Source: Zantedeschia hybrid cultivar
Lineage: Eukaryota > Streptophyta > Magnoliopsida > Alismatales > Araceae
Direction of reading: 5' to 3'
Length of the DNA: 64,000 bases
NCBI GenBank assembly: GCA_030544215.1
Contig: JARZZO010000004.1
Span: forward strand, 15,860,501-15,924,500
Below are positions 34,846-47,639 of the stretch, piece after piece. The notes beneath the pieces were generated by a model, which was given only the letters and a program-made list of their open reading frames with translations, ran no database searches and was not told the origin of the DNA. Numbering within the stretch: position 1 is the first letter of the stretch; each line of letters opens with the position of its first letter. The position numbers were made by a program, and so were the translations under genes.

Positions 34846-36110
34846 TTAAGATTTGCACGCCTATTTGCCACGTGACGAGGTTATAGATAAAAATAAATTA
34901 TTTGTGACAAAATAATTCTTATATTAATTTTATGAAATATAAACATATGAATAGGACGTCATATTGTGATAACTGCAAATAAGTCAAAAGTTAAGACATT
35001 TCTTAGATGCCAAGTCATATGCACCATGAGTAGACGTGGCACCCAACTCATTGAAACCATGGCTGGTTCTGAGAGTTGCCACGCAGCATCTGTGAAACCT
35101 ACACAGGGCTCGGCATCTGGCTTTTTGGCTGCCACTCGCTGGATGTCTACTTCATTTCAATAAAGTTTAGCAATAAATGAATTATTGGTTAGAATGCAAT
35201 TAAAACGGGTATACTATGCCATGAAAAATTGCGACATGAATGGGTAATTAAATAGATGACTAGCTTTTCAGGAACAAGATAATTATATTTTGCAACTAAT
35301 TATAAGAAAGGAAACTTAATTAAATAGATGACAAATCCGGTTTAGCTAGGTGGTGCGCTCGAATTACTGTGGAAACAATAATCTTGTGTCTAATTTCCCA
35401 TTGTCAATATTGTAGACAGAGAATCTAATCTGAAGTGTTCCCAAATGAGCTGACATGGTAGATGGGATGCATAGTAAGACACTTTCAAGAGCAATTGACC
35501 TAACCTAAGTTCTGAGCTCTTAAAAGGTTATTTAATTTATTAGCCAAAAACACTGTCTTCAAGTTGAAAATCAAAGTCGGGTAAGAAAAAAAAAGTATCA
35601 TATGAGGCAAAAATATATTGAAATCCAGCAATTCATGACTATTTAAACATAAATACTATACAACAAAATAGTTTAGCATACTTTCAACGTACGGAAGCAT
35701 TGTAAGGACAGCATTTTGAGATGTTATATATCCAGCATTTTGTGACACTTAAAAGGGTGTGCTTGGTTTTAGGTAAGCTATTCTTGGATGGAAAAAGTTT
35801 TCAAACGAAATAATTTTTTACAAGAAAAATAAAAATAAAATTAATCAATTGGTATCAATGAAAATATTTTCGGTTGTTTTAGAAAAGACATCTAGTCTTA
35901 TCCTGTGGATGTCAAAATCAGCAAAAGGGAGAGTCAATGGATTATGCTTTCTATCGACTGGAGTTTTCTAAGTAATCAAATACAACATCATGTTATACTT
36001 TTCCAGAAAAGTCTTTTATGTAGCCTATTTTATGTGGAACCAAATGAACCCTAAAAATAATAACTGAGTAAAAGAAGATGCGAAAGTTTTTGTCCTTTCC
36101 TCTTGTTGAG

Positions 36111-36409
36111 TTGTGGCTCAAATTCAGAGGGCATCTCAATTAGCAGTAATGGTTAAGGTAGGTTCTGCCATAGTGTTACATTATGGATCCAGTTTATTTT
36201 TTTCTTCGGAATTCAACCACGTAATTTTAGAATAAATTCTACCATAATAAATAGATATGAAAGTTAAACAACTAGAAAACGATTTAAATAAATACCATCA
36301 ACTAATCCAAAGTATCAAAATATAGTTTATACCAAAGTTCACAAAATACAATATCCATTAATTATATATAAATTCTTAATCTTACCAAATAAAGAAAAAT
36401 ACATCAATC
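36111..36409. other. intergenic DNA
   Basis: AT-rich; nothing recognised. Confidence 0.5.
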
Positions 36410-36985
36410 TCTTATTATCCCTAAGAGGGCCTATTTCGGTCTGGCCCATTTTCCAAATAGGCCGGTCCGTTCGGAAGTGCCCAAGACACCTCTGGAATCC
36501 ACTGGGCCCCCCACGGGCATTGTCGTTCTCCCGCCCATGATTCATGCGGATCTGCAACTGACTTCGGGGGCTCGGAGCAAACCACCCCTTCTTTTAGGAA
36601 AGTCCTTTCCTAATCCAACTCCGATCCTCCAATGGAGGGAACCCGTACTGACTGAGGAAGCCGGAATCCTCGAAATCCCATCCACCCGGGGATCAGGATT
36701 GGGGTTACCCCATTACGCCTGGACGTCAGACTCGCCAACTTTTCCTATAAGAAGGATCCTCTAGTTGCCTCAAGAGGTATGATGAGAACAATCCGTTAAA
36801 TCTCTTGCAACCATTAGCCATATTACATCCTGACTTAGGCATCGGAGGGGGGCTTCCCAGAGTCGGAACCGAGATCTCCTCTGACTTAGTGTCTGTTTTG
36901 CAGGAGGTAGAGCAAAGGCTTCGGTAGTGGAGGAAGATCCTGACTGTGCAATCAAGATCGAACGAGTTTGTGACCCAACAATCCC
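36410..36985 (+). repeat. relic LTR of another retrotransposon
   Basis: A moderately GC-rich island with features of a Ty3-type LTR: a core TATA box CCTATAAGAAGG (36744-36755), then a transcript-leader-like stretch with GACTTAGGCATCGGAGG (36834-36850), ending near GACCCAACA (36976-36984). No internal region follows. The left edge is not defined. Confidence 0.5.
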
Positions 36986-37769
36986 TATTACATCAAGTCT
37001 AAGAAAGCTATAATTTTCAATCTAAATAACCTCCTGAAGATGTCAAATGTCTCAATAAAGAGTCTTCTGAAAATGTTAATAAGATTTATGAATACAACCA
37101 CTCAGTAGACTTCAAACAATCCACATGACTTAACATATAGTAAATTTTACAAATTACATTATACAATTATATTAAATATGATCTTACACAATTCTACATA
37201 TATCTCAAATAAGAACATAATACAAAACATGGTCAGATATAAGCTTATCAAATCAAATGTATTTTCTAATAGTATGAATAGATCAATTAACATATAGCAT
37301 ATATGGTATGATCGACCTCATATCAGACATATCAAATTCTACTAGTCATGATTAGAACGTATCACATCGAATAGAACATATCAAATTGTCAAATTGTCAG
37401 GGTGTTACGTATCGTCGTCCTGAGCACATTTTATATCAAATAGTAAATATCATGACGTAGTAACTTATCAAATCATATTATGTATCATATAGTTAAGATA
37501 GATTCATATGATTGCAAAGGGAGAGCTAAACATGATGATCAAAAGATTCAAATGACTAAGCTGAATTCAAATGAACATATGGAGTAAAGATTTCAGATTT
37601 ATGTGCCAATCAAACAAATCAAATAATGTCATAATGGACATGCACCCAAACCACAATATAAAGAACCAAACAAAACAAATATCAAAGTATCCAAACAAAT
37701 GATGTAAAGGTCTTAGTCACTGCACATAACTAGAGAGTCTAAATCCCACTAAACTCTAAATTGTCAGGA
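36986..37769. other. AT-rich DNA with a repeated LTR-edge-like motif
   Basis: AAATTGTCAGG, GTTAC, then TATCGTCGTC occurs at 37391-37419 and again at 37758-37787. On the minus strand this reads as a TGTAAC-type LTR start. Nothing else is recognised. Confidence 0.45.
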
Positions 37770-39330
37770 CGTTACATATCGTCGTCGACTAATTTTAGCC
37801 GATCGGAGATCTGGATTCCACCTATTTGCCCTCGAATTTTAAACAAAATACCCTATCCAAGATGAATGCTTATAATAGAATTGAGTCAAATATCTCCTTA
37901 AGATGGTAATGTCCAAGTAAAGTCAAATAATTATGATATAATCAGATTAACAGAGATCAATTAATGACAAAAAATGAGCATAGATCTGAAATTGAATTAT
38001 CAAATTGATACGTACATATAAGAGTTAAAATATATACTTTTATATAAAAAATAACCACCTAGAGAGTCATGATGGTCATATGTATGAAAAATTAGAACAA
38101 AGCTTATCAAAATAAGTTTTTAGACAGAAACGATAACCAAGGAAATTTTTTCAGAATTTTCAAAATAATAAACATATTTCTCGGTCATTAAGACTAATTT
38201 TCAGAATTGAAAAATCAACAAATAGGCCGAATAATATCAAATAGATTCATAAAATTATCAAATTTGATGAGCATGTCCAATAAATCATATTTAAAATGTG
38301 GACAAAGTTTCATTAATTTCTATATGGATTTGATATAATTTTTAATTCTCACTTCGATTCCGAAAATCCGACTTAAATAGAATTCTAACAAATCAAACAG
38401 AGGACAAACTGAATAACAAACGAAATCATAAAATGCTCAAGCATTTCAAAGAAGTCAAGGATAGTACAACAAACGTCTCTACAAAATTTGATATGATTGG
38501 GATATGAATCAAGTGAGATATAAGATTCACAAATTGGAATTTCAAAACTGGTAGGACATATTGTATAGTCTGAGAAGAATGTTACAAAATAAATATTACA
38601 TAACTTTTAAAAATTATGAAATTTATTAGACATGCATCTAACATGGAAAATAGACTTATGTCTAAATTTCAACTCAATTGAACATCTGACCAAAGAGAAC
38701 AAACATCTGTAACTCATGTGATCATAATTAGAAATAAAACAGATTAAATAGACAAATTACATATGTTGAGATAATAATCATGGATAAATAGTAAAAAAGA
38801 TTACAAAAATTTGAAATTTGAATATCATGAAGTAGAAATATAGATCAAACTTGTTACTAATTAATTAGCCTTTAAAAAATTTCAAAAATAATATAAGTTT
38901 TAATACAAAATAGATCATGTTTAAAATTATTCACCTACCTCTCAAAGAAAGATCGGCTCTTAACTCCCCTATGGCTTCTTTGCTATTTATCAATGTCTTT
39001 TTCTTCTTTTAAACTCTTTTTCACATTCTTTAAGATCTTTTTCATATTTTCTAAACCTTCAATAACACAAAACATTGATTAGAATCAAACCTCCAATATA
39101 AATAACTATGAACAATTCTATTCTCTCAAGAACACTACATGAACTTACCCTTAGAAGAGAGGTACATGCAATAGAACTTTGAGCACAACCCAAAGGCTAC
39201 ATTTATGCTTATTTACCATCTTGATATAATTACCAACACTTCTTTTCTTTGTTGGAGTCTAACTCCTATTCTCTTTAACTTAATCTCCAAGTCAAAATCA
39301 CTTCCTAGTGCAAATCGGACTCTACTCATG
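37770..39330 (-). repeat. Ty3-like LTR repeat, copy b
   Basis: It shares with copy c (56436-58260) a long ordered match in the same orientation, for example the TAGCCGATCGGAGATCTGGATTCCACC region at 37798 against 56453, and TATCCAAGATGAATGCTTATAA at 37853 against 56512. It ends abruptly at the copia-3 protease near 39330. Confidence 0.75.
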
Positions 39331-39336
39331 CTATCT

Positions 39337-42143
39337 ACATCTTGGGTATTGGATACCGGATGTGCTTCTCATATCTGTCATGATTCGCATATGCTGACAA
39401 GTAAGCACAAGCTAAGACAAGGCGAGGTGGAATTGAGGATAGAAAACGGCGCAAAAGTTGCGGCAATTGCTGTTGGGACAGCAAACCTCAGGCTTTCATC
39501 AGGAGACGCCTTACTATTAGAAGATTGTTATTATGTTACTAGCATAATAAAGAACATCATATCAATATCTTGTTTGGACAAGATAGGATATAAGTTGACT
39601 ATTGAGAATAAAAGTTTTTCGATTTATTATGGTAATAAATCAATAGCTTCGGCATCCTTAGTCAACGGTCTATATCTGTTAGATGTTTCTTATTATAATC
39701 TTCACATTGATAATGCTCTTAATAAGAGTAAGAATTGTGTGAACCAAGCCTACATGTAGTATTGTAGACTTAGACATATTGGTGAAAGCAGGTTGCAAAG
39801 GTTACACAAGTATGGTTATTTAACAGCATTCGATTATGAATCGTTTGCAACATGTGAATCCTGCCTTATAGGAAAATTGGCAAAATCTCCGTTTATTGGA
39901 CATGGAGAACGTGCCAAGGACATTTTGGAACTAATACATTTAGATGTATGTGGTCCAATGTTCACCCAAGCCAAAGGTAGCTTTTCATACTTCATCATGT
40001 TCACCGATGACTTCTCAAGATTCGGCTATGTGTACTTAATGAAGTAAAAGTCGGAAGCATTTGAGAAGTTCAAGGAGTTCAAGAATGAGGTAGAGAAACA
40101 GTTATGAAAGAGTATTAAAGTTCTTCGATCAGATCGAGGAGGAGAATACTTGAATACTAATTTCACGCAATTCTTAAAAGATAACGGTATCCTTTCTCAG
40201 CTGACCCCTCCAAATACACCACAGATGAATGGTGTATCAGAAAGGAGGAATCGCACCTTATTGGACTTGGTGCGATCCATGATGAGCTTTTCGGGATTAC
40301 CAGTGTCTCTCTGGGGGTATGCTCTAAAGTCAGTAGCATACCTACTGAACAAAGTACCTAGCAAGTCTGTGGCCTCTACTCCATATGAGATATGGAAAGG
40401 CAGGAAACCAAAATTTAAACATGTTAAAGTCTGGGGTTGTCCTGCTCATGTAAAGAGGCATGATCTAGACAAGCTAGAATCACGAACTGATAAATGCAGG
40501 TTTGTGGGATATCCAAAGGAAACCTTTGGATACTATTTTTACCATCCTGGTGAACAAAAAGTATTTATCGCTAGGAAAGCTGTCTTCCTGGAAGAGGAAT
40601 ACCTTCTCCAGGAGGACAGTGGGAATAAAATAGTACTGGAAGAGGTTCCAGATTCCCAAACAACCGCATTATCATCAGATGAGATATCAGTTCCTAAATC
40701 TGTTCAGGTACACACACATGAGCCTCATAGATCTGGTAGATTACCTAGACTACCCGAACGATATGTGGGACATATCGCTGAAAGTGAGTCTAAGGTAGAA
40801 TATAATGAGGATGATGATCCTAAAACCTACCAGGAGGCCATAGAAGACTCAGAAGCCGGAAAATGGTGAGAAGCCATGAATTCAGAAATCCAGTCCATAT
40901 ACACCAACCAAGTTTGGAACTTGGAGGACTTGCCCGAGGGTATTGTACCCATCGGATGTAAGTGGATCTTTAAGAGAAAGATCGGTGCTGATGGACGGAT
41001 CGACACTTAAAAGACAAGGTTGGTGACAAAGGGATATCGTCAAAGACAAGGAATTGACTAGGACGAGACTTTCTCACCAGTTGCCATGATAAAGTCGATC
41101 AGAGTTCTACTCACCATTGCTGCACATTTTGATTATGAAATCTAGCAGATGGATGTGAGGACTGCCTTCTTCAATGGTAACATTGAGGAAGAAGTGTATA
41201 TGATGCAACCAGAAGGTTTCACATCCAGGGAATCCTAGATAAAGTGTGCAAACTTTAGAGATCTATTTATGGACTGAAGCAAGCCTCCCGGAGCTGGAAC
41301 ATAAGATTTGACGAGACTGTCAAGTCCTATAACTTCATTAAGAATGAAGATGAGCCTTGTGTGTACAAGAAGACTAGTGGGAGCGTAGTCACCTTCTTAG
41401 TTCTTTACGTAGATGACATACTACTCATTGGGAATGATGTAGCTATGATGTCATCAGTAAAGATCTGGCTGTCGAAAAACTTCTCCATGAAGGATTTGGG
41501 AAAAGCATCCTACATGTTAGGAATACAGATCTATAGAGATAGATTAAAGAGGATGCTTGGAATGACCCAATCCTTGTACATAGATATCATAGTCAAAAGG
41601 TTTGGCATAGAAAATTCCAAGAGAAGTCTCATACCGATGAGACATGGAATTAATCTCTCAAAAGAGCAGTCTCCTAAGACTCCTGATGAGAGGGCATTCA
41701 TGGATAGAGTATCCTATGCTTTTGGCATAGGATCTATCATGTATGCCATGCTATGTACAAGACCTGATGTTGTATATGCTCTAAGTGTTACGAGCAGATT
41801 TCAGGCTGATCCAGACGAAGAGCACTGGAAGGCAGTGAAATATATCCTTAAGTACTTAATAAGAACTAAGGATATGTTTCTTGTCTATGGAGGAGGTGAC
41901 TTGAAACTGCGAGACTTTTCTGACTTTAGTTTCCAGTCAGATCCAGATGATAGCAAGCCTACATCTGGATTTGTGTTTACTTTAAACGGAGGAGCAGTGT
42001 GCTGGAAGAGTTCCGAGCAAGTAACCACTGTAGATTTGACGACTAAAGCTGAGCACATCACTACAGCTGAAGCTTTTAAAGAAGTAGTATGGTTGAAGAA
42101 GTTCATCACCGACCTTGACATAATTCTCTACGTCTTTGATCAT
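39337..42143 (+). pseudogene. copia-3 pol, protease to RNase H, decayed
   Basis: Protease WVLDTGCASHIC (39340), gag-pre-integrase and integrase (39760-40700, with TPQMNGVSERRNRTLL), reverse transcriptase with YVDD (about 41408) and RNase H up to the CACTA insertion. In-frame stops lie at about 39757, 40045, 40105, 40867, 41008, 41059 and 41143, and a one-base loss near 41237 shifts the frame. From about 41250 the copy is open and closely matches copia-2 pol, with a few odd substitutions near the insertion point. Confidence 0.92.
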
Positions 42144-42170
42144 CACTACAACAAAAGTGGATTGTACTTA
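42144..42170 (+). repeat. CACTA left terminal inverted repeat
   Basis: Starts CACTACAACAAAAGTGG. It pairs with 54582-54608 with mismatches at positions 18 and 23. Confidence 0.97.
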
Positions 42171-42622
42171 CTATTCATACTAACAGTTGTGTAGTTCGTA
42201 AGAGTACATCATTTTATACTTACGGCTTTTTTATAGTTTGTTTTATTTTATAATTTGTTACTTAAGAAAATGTAACTATGCCGTAACCGTAATACCTTGC
42301 AGAGTTATCGGGAGTGAAGTGGACCGAAAATCGTAAATGAAACGAGTCTGAGCTAAAAATCGTAAGCGAACAACCCCCTCTTCCTGGCGCCAAACATACC
42401 CTTGGCCCGCGCGAAGGCCAAAATCACCCGCGAAGACAAAATCGCGTAGACCCAAATCACCCGCGTGGACCGTAAAACCCCCTTTTCTTCTTCCAACCCT
42501 AAATCCCCAAATCCTCTGTGACTTCTTCTCTGCATCCACCATTGACGCCATTGTGCGTAGGCCACCATCGATCCCACCATTGCTCCAGGTACCGGTCCCC
42601 TTCTCTCCCTACACCCATATTC

Positions 42623-42658
<36 letters not shown>

Positions 42659-44704
42659 TACACATAGCTGGCTTATTCTCTGTTTTCACCGTGTCCGATG
42701 GGGGAGGAGGGGCGGCGGCGGCAGCCCTGACGGTGGCGGTGCGGCGGCGGCCCTCCGGGAGTGGGCGGGCTGGGCTGGGGAAGACAAAGGCGCCATATGG
42801 GGGGCGCGAGAGGGCGGGCAGTGCTGATGGTGGCGGTGGGGTGGGGATGGGGCTGGGGCTGGAGGAAGGCGAGGGCGCGAGAGGTGGCAGGGAAGGTGGC
42901 GGTGGGGCGGCGGCCCTCTGGGCGTGGGCGAGCTGGGCCAGGGAAGACAAGGGCACCGCATGGGGGCGCGGGAGGCCGGGCAGTGCTGACGGCGGTGGTG
43001 GGGGTGGGGATGGGGCTGGGGCTGGAGGAAGGCGAGGGCGCGGGAGGTGGCAGGGAAGGCGGCGGTGTGGGCTGCCATGGCCCCTTTCCTCGCGCTCCTT
43101 CATCCGTTCAACCTTCATGGTCTGGCAATATACTTATTAGTAAACCAATGCCCTTCATCCGTTCAGCCTTCTGCCTTCAGGGTCCTTCAGCCTTCAGCCT
43201 TCAGGGTTCGACCTTAGTAACTCTAGATTTACTAAACCAACGCCCCCGTAAACCACGTCATTTATTTTAATATTTGCTTACTTAGATTATTAATGCATTT
43301 AGTACTCCTAATCTGCCTGCTTATTATATATATTTGGTTGGGTGGTGGATTGTTGCCTGCCGGTGCTCTGTTTATTCTTTTAACGGGGGAGGGAGGATAG
43401 GGAAGTAGGGGGTTCTAGTGTTTGTACTGCAACCCGAGTATTTTTAGACTGTGAAGTGTGTGAGGGCGGGTGCTTGTGGGTTGGCAAATGAGGAGGAGGA
43501 GGCCGCGAGGGTTCCTGAGGAAAGGCTGACATAGGTGCCAGACACTGTCGTCTCCTTTTTTTGCATAATTTTTTGTTACTGGATTAGGCCTGAAGGCAAG
43601 CAAGAGCAAGTCACTTTCTTTAATCCCCTTGTTGTTTCCGGTGTTCCTCCTGTCTGAAGAGGAGGCATTCTGTTGTATGTTGCTAATGCTAAAATATTGA
43701 TTGGGAATCATGAATGTGTGGTTCTCGTTTGTTTGTTAGATGAAGTGGATAACAGAATGTTGGCCTATCAGTTAAGAGGTTGAATTACTAGTTCTTTTTT
43801 TTGTTTGTGATCTTCTTGTAGAATTTACTTTTGCTGAGTGCAACATGCTACACACTTATCAGTAGAGTGAAAAAGAGACATCGAACTTGGTTTGACATTT
43901 GTCCTGTATTTTCTTTTTGTTTTAGGTGAATTATATGAATCTAAGTTGATGATGCCTAAATTCTTTGAAAAATCCTGTAGTCTTTATGTTTGAATTTGGT
44001 AGCCTATAAGTCTTAGTTCTAGATGGAGAAATAAAGGAAAACATCAAAATTTAGTGTGATCCTCTGGATGTATATTTGTATAGACTACGAGCATGAGACC
44101 TTTCCCCGCCTAATGTGAAGTTGAAACATTTGGATGTATATTTGGATGTGATCCTCTATGGAGCACCAAAGTTAAAAATGATGAGGTGTAGGCCATGGGT
44201 GATTTTTTTTTTCAACATCTGTGACTGCCACTAGTTTGTAAGTCAAAACAAAAGATAGGTATTTAAATCAAGGTGGGAATCAGGTTCTACACACCTCCAA
44301 CAACTTCGAAAACCATGCAATTCCACTGCCATGTGCATTACGTAGTGCTGCTCGGTCCTGTTCAGGTGGAGTTCAACAGTTATTTTTATTCCAAGTATTG
44401 ATATTTATAATTTTATGGTCTCATTTTCTAAAGGTTGACCAGTAGAAATGAGGACCCCCCACTCTCTCTTTTAAACCATATATGGTGATCTAGCAATTTT
44501 TGGTCAGAGAGAAGGGATTAGGCCTTCATATTGCTTTCCTCTAACCTGTTTTCTTGATCTTCCTTTTTCAATTCTCCAAGATTATGTTTAGTGTTATTTT
44601 CAGTTGGAACAATCTTTTTCCAAATACTCATGTTCATTTTGTTGTCTTTTATAGTGACATTCATTACTAATCATCCTTTATTCACAAATATGGATTGGAG
44701 CTAG
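42171..44704 (+). other. CACTA 5' leader, subterminal zone and first intron
   Basis: Begins with CGTAAG/CTTACG-type subterminal motifs (to about 42370). A leader-like stretch follows with AAACCCTAAATCC (42496) and a compound CT/CA microsatellite (42623-42665). Next come a GC-rich tandem duplication (42745-43070) and then AT-rich intron-like DNA to the transposase start. Confidence 0.6.
42745..43070 (+). repeat. 163-bp GC-rich tandem duplication
   Basis: Two adjacent copies start with CGGCGGCCCTC at 42745 and 42908. They share GGGGATGGGGCTGGGGCTGG and GGCGAGGGCGCG stretches. The open frames across it on both strands are low-complexity Gly/Arg/Pro and are not called as genes. Confidence 0.85.
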
Positions 44705-47411
44705 ATGGATCAGCCGAGGCACTCAAATGAGTATTTGGATGGTGTTGATAAGTTCATTGATTTTGCTTGTGAATATTTGGGTGACTGTACAAGTATCAAG
44801 TGTCCTTGTCTACGTTGTGCATGTACTTGTAAATGGGAAAAAGAGATAGTTAGGGAACATTTATATTTCTATGGAGTCATCAAAGATAAGAAGTTCTGGG
44901 AATTTCATGAAAGTGCTTCAACTTCTAGCAGGCCATCAACACAAAAGACTTTATGTGAGCATCCCTTTAAGGATGCCGGTATGCATTGCATGTTACATGA
45001 TGTGTTTGGCATGCAAAATAACGTAGATGTAGGGTCCGAATGTAGTGATGTAGATGAAGGGGTCTCTAAAGATTTTTACACTATGATTCAAGATGTTGAA
45101 CAACCTTTGTACCCAGGATGCAAGAAGTTCAACAAACTTTCTTTTGTAATCCGACTGTTCAACATCAAATGTATAGGCGAAATGAGTAACAAAGCTTTCA
45201 ACATGCTTTTGAAATTGTTGAAGGAGGCCCTTCCAGAAGGTGAGGTATTGCCGGATTCTTTTTGTGAAATGAAGAAGATTATCAGTGACTTGGGGTATAG
45301 TTATCATAAGATTGATGCATATGTCCTACTGATTGCATATTATATCGAAAGGAGTATGAGTTATACGAGTAATGTCCTAAATGTGGAGAAGCTCGGTGGA
45401 CTACACATGATGAGGATGGTGACGATGACAAGAAAGTTGCAAAGAAGGTTCTTCGTCATTTTCCCTTGATTCCAAGGTTGCAAAGGTTGTATATGTGTTT
45501 TAAATTTTCTGCAAATATGAGGTGGCATCAAGAAGAGCGTCAATAAGATGGCATCTTGAGGCATCCAGCAGATTCAGCATGTTGGAAATGTTTAGATGCA
45601 ATCGACAATTTCGGTTTAGAAGTTTGAAATGTCTGCTTGAGTTTAGCAAGTGATGGTTTTAATCCTTTTGGATCAATGAGCATCAGCCATAGCACTTGGC
45701 CTGTGCTTTTGATGCCATACAATCTACCTCTATAGCATTGTATGAAGGCACCAAATATTTTTTTATCGTTACTTATTCCTGGTTCATATGGTCCTAGCAA
45801 TGATATTGATGTTTATTTGCAGCCACTAATAGAGGAATTGCAGATTTTATGGCATGGGGTTCATACATATGATGCTTCTAAGGGTGAAATGTTCTGTATG
45901 CGTGCTGCATTGTTATGGACCATAAATGATTTTCCAACATATGCTTACCTATCTGGATGGAGTACAAAAGGTTGACTAACTTGTCCTATTTGCAATAAAG
46001 ATACATGTGCACAGTGGTTGAGTGCAAGTGGAAAGTTTTGTTACACTGGCCATCGTCGGTGGTTGAAAGGAGATCACAAATTCCGAGCATTAAAAAAACG
46101 ACGGTTTGATGGAAAAGAAGAGTGGAGAGATAAACCTGCTCTATTATCTGGATTAGATGTCTTGGAACAGTTACATGGTCTCACATTTACTTTTGGAAAA
46201 CCTTCAAAAGCTTCAAATAAACCCATGAAACGGATAGGTACAGGGTTGATGTTGAAGAGAAAACGTAAGAAGAAGGTTGCATTAAAGAAACATGTTGAGG
46301 AGGGGAGTGACATCCAAGAATCTAAATATTTGGCATGGAAAAAGAAAAATATTTTCTTTGAGCTACCTTACTGGAAATCGTTACTTCTCTGACATAATCT
46401 TGATGTAATGTATATCGAAAAGAATGTGTGTGATAGTATTGTCGGTACTCTTCTTGATATTGATGGCAAAAATAAAGATGGACTGGAAGCTCGTCAAGAT
46501 TTGGAAATTTTAGCTATAAGGCCATCTCTTCATCCTCTAGCATTAGGTCCAAAGAGAGTGTTGTTGCCACCTGCCATCTTTGAGCAATATCGAATGAGAA
46601 CAAATTTGCAAAGTCTTAAAACATGTCCAAGTTCCCAATGGTTATGCATCTAACATCTCAAGACATGTTCATCCTAAGGAACACAAGAAGATTTGGGGTT
46701 TGAAGAGCCATGATTGTCATGTGCTTATACAACAATTATTTCCAGTTGCAATTCGTGGAATAGCACAAAAGAAAGTTAAATCAACAATTATTGACTTGTG
46801 CAATTTCTTCTCACAATTGTGTTCAAAAACATCTTCAACTAATGACTTCTTCTATCTTCGGCAACACATTACAATGATTTTGTGCTAGACGGAGATGGCT
46901 TTTCTTCCAAGTTTCTTCGATGTCATGGTACATTTACTCGTCCATTTACCTGATGAGGCAAGACTTGCGGGTCCCGTACACTATTGATAGATGTATCCTA
47001 TTGAAAGGTATGTTTAATAATTGTTAACTTGAATGATATGTATTTATTTCAATACATATGTATGTGTGTGTAAAGAGAATTAATTTTTATCTTACATAGG
47101 TACTTAGTGAGACTCAAGTCGTATGTTCGTAATAGGGCACGCCCTGAAGGTTCAATGGCAGAAGGATATTTAGCAGAGGAGGCTATCATATTTGCATCAA
47201 GGTATTTAGATGATGATGTTCAAATATGGTTTAACCAGCCCTTAAGAAATGAAGATGATGGTGAGCTTGCAGTTGGAAAAGGATGGGAGATATTTTTTGA
47301 AAGTGGGCGTGCCTTAGGAGTTGGGACCACTTGCATCATTGGCAATGAAGAATTGAGCCAAGCACATTGTTAAATATTATACAATTGTGATGCAATAGCT
47401 CCTTACATAGC
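44705..47411 (+). pseudogene. TNP2-type CACTA transposase, decayed
   Basis: The N-terminal transposase-associated domain (44705-44930) has EYLDGVDKFIDFA, IKCPCLRCAC and REHLYFYG. The tnp2 core follows (about 45560-46640), with IFLSLLIPG, DVYLQPLIEELQ, ALLWTINDFPTYAYLSGWST, CYTGHRRWL and FFELPYWKSLLL. A DUF4218-like part (46690-47411) has WGLKSHDCHVLIQQLFP, FLPSFFDVMVHLLVHLP and YVRNRARPEGSMAEGYL. An intron at about 47009-47100 (GTATGT...ATAG) joins the last two exons. The gene is broken by frameshifts near 45325 and 46640 and by stops near 45373, 45545, 45629, 45725, 45973 and 46390. Several are CGA-to-TGA. Confidence 0.93.
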
Positions 47412-47639
47412 GTAAGTAACATTTAGAAATTTTTTAATATTGCACCAATGTTATTACGTATGTTATATATATGTTATATATATGTCCTTACATTAGCTGC
47501 TGGATGCACCATGCTGGAAGAGGAGGTGTTGGCCCCTCAATACTTAAATAAGCCAAGTTTTTTTTATTTATTATTCAATGACTAGCCAAATTTTCTTTAG
47601 TAGCTGATTAGTCGTGTTTCCTTTCTAGCAAGTTATGTG

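Larger units (their letters stand above)
32140..36110 (+). repeat. duplicated block B
   Basis: A direct, diverged copy of block A, 10.7 kb to its right. It is longer mainly because it holds a nested MITE insert (about 32714-33376) and a Tourist MITE (34585-34845) that block A lacks. A short piece (33391-33448) is inverted relative to block A (22195-22262). Confidence 0.85.

Noticed and set aside
42553..43270. Several 130-195 residue open frames in the CACTA leader
   Set aside because: Open on both strands and in several frames because the DNA is GC-rich and duplicated; composition is Gly/Arg/Ala only.
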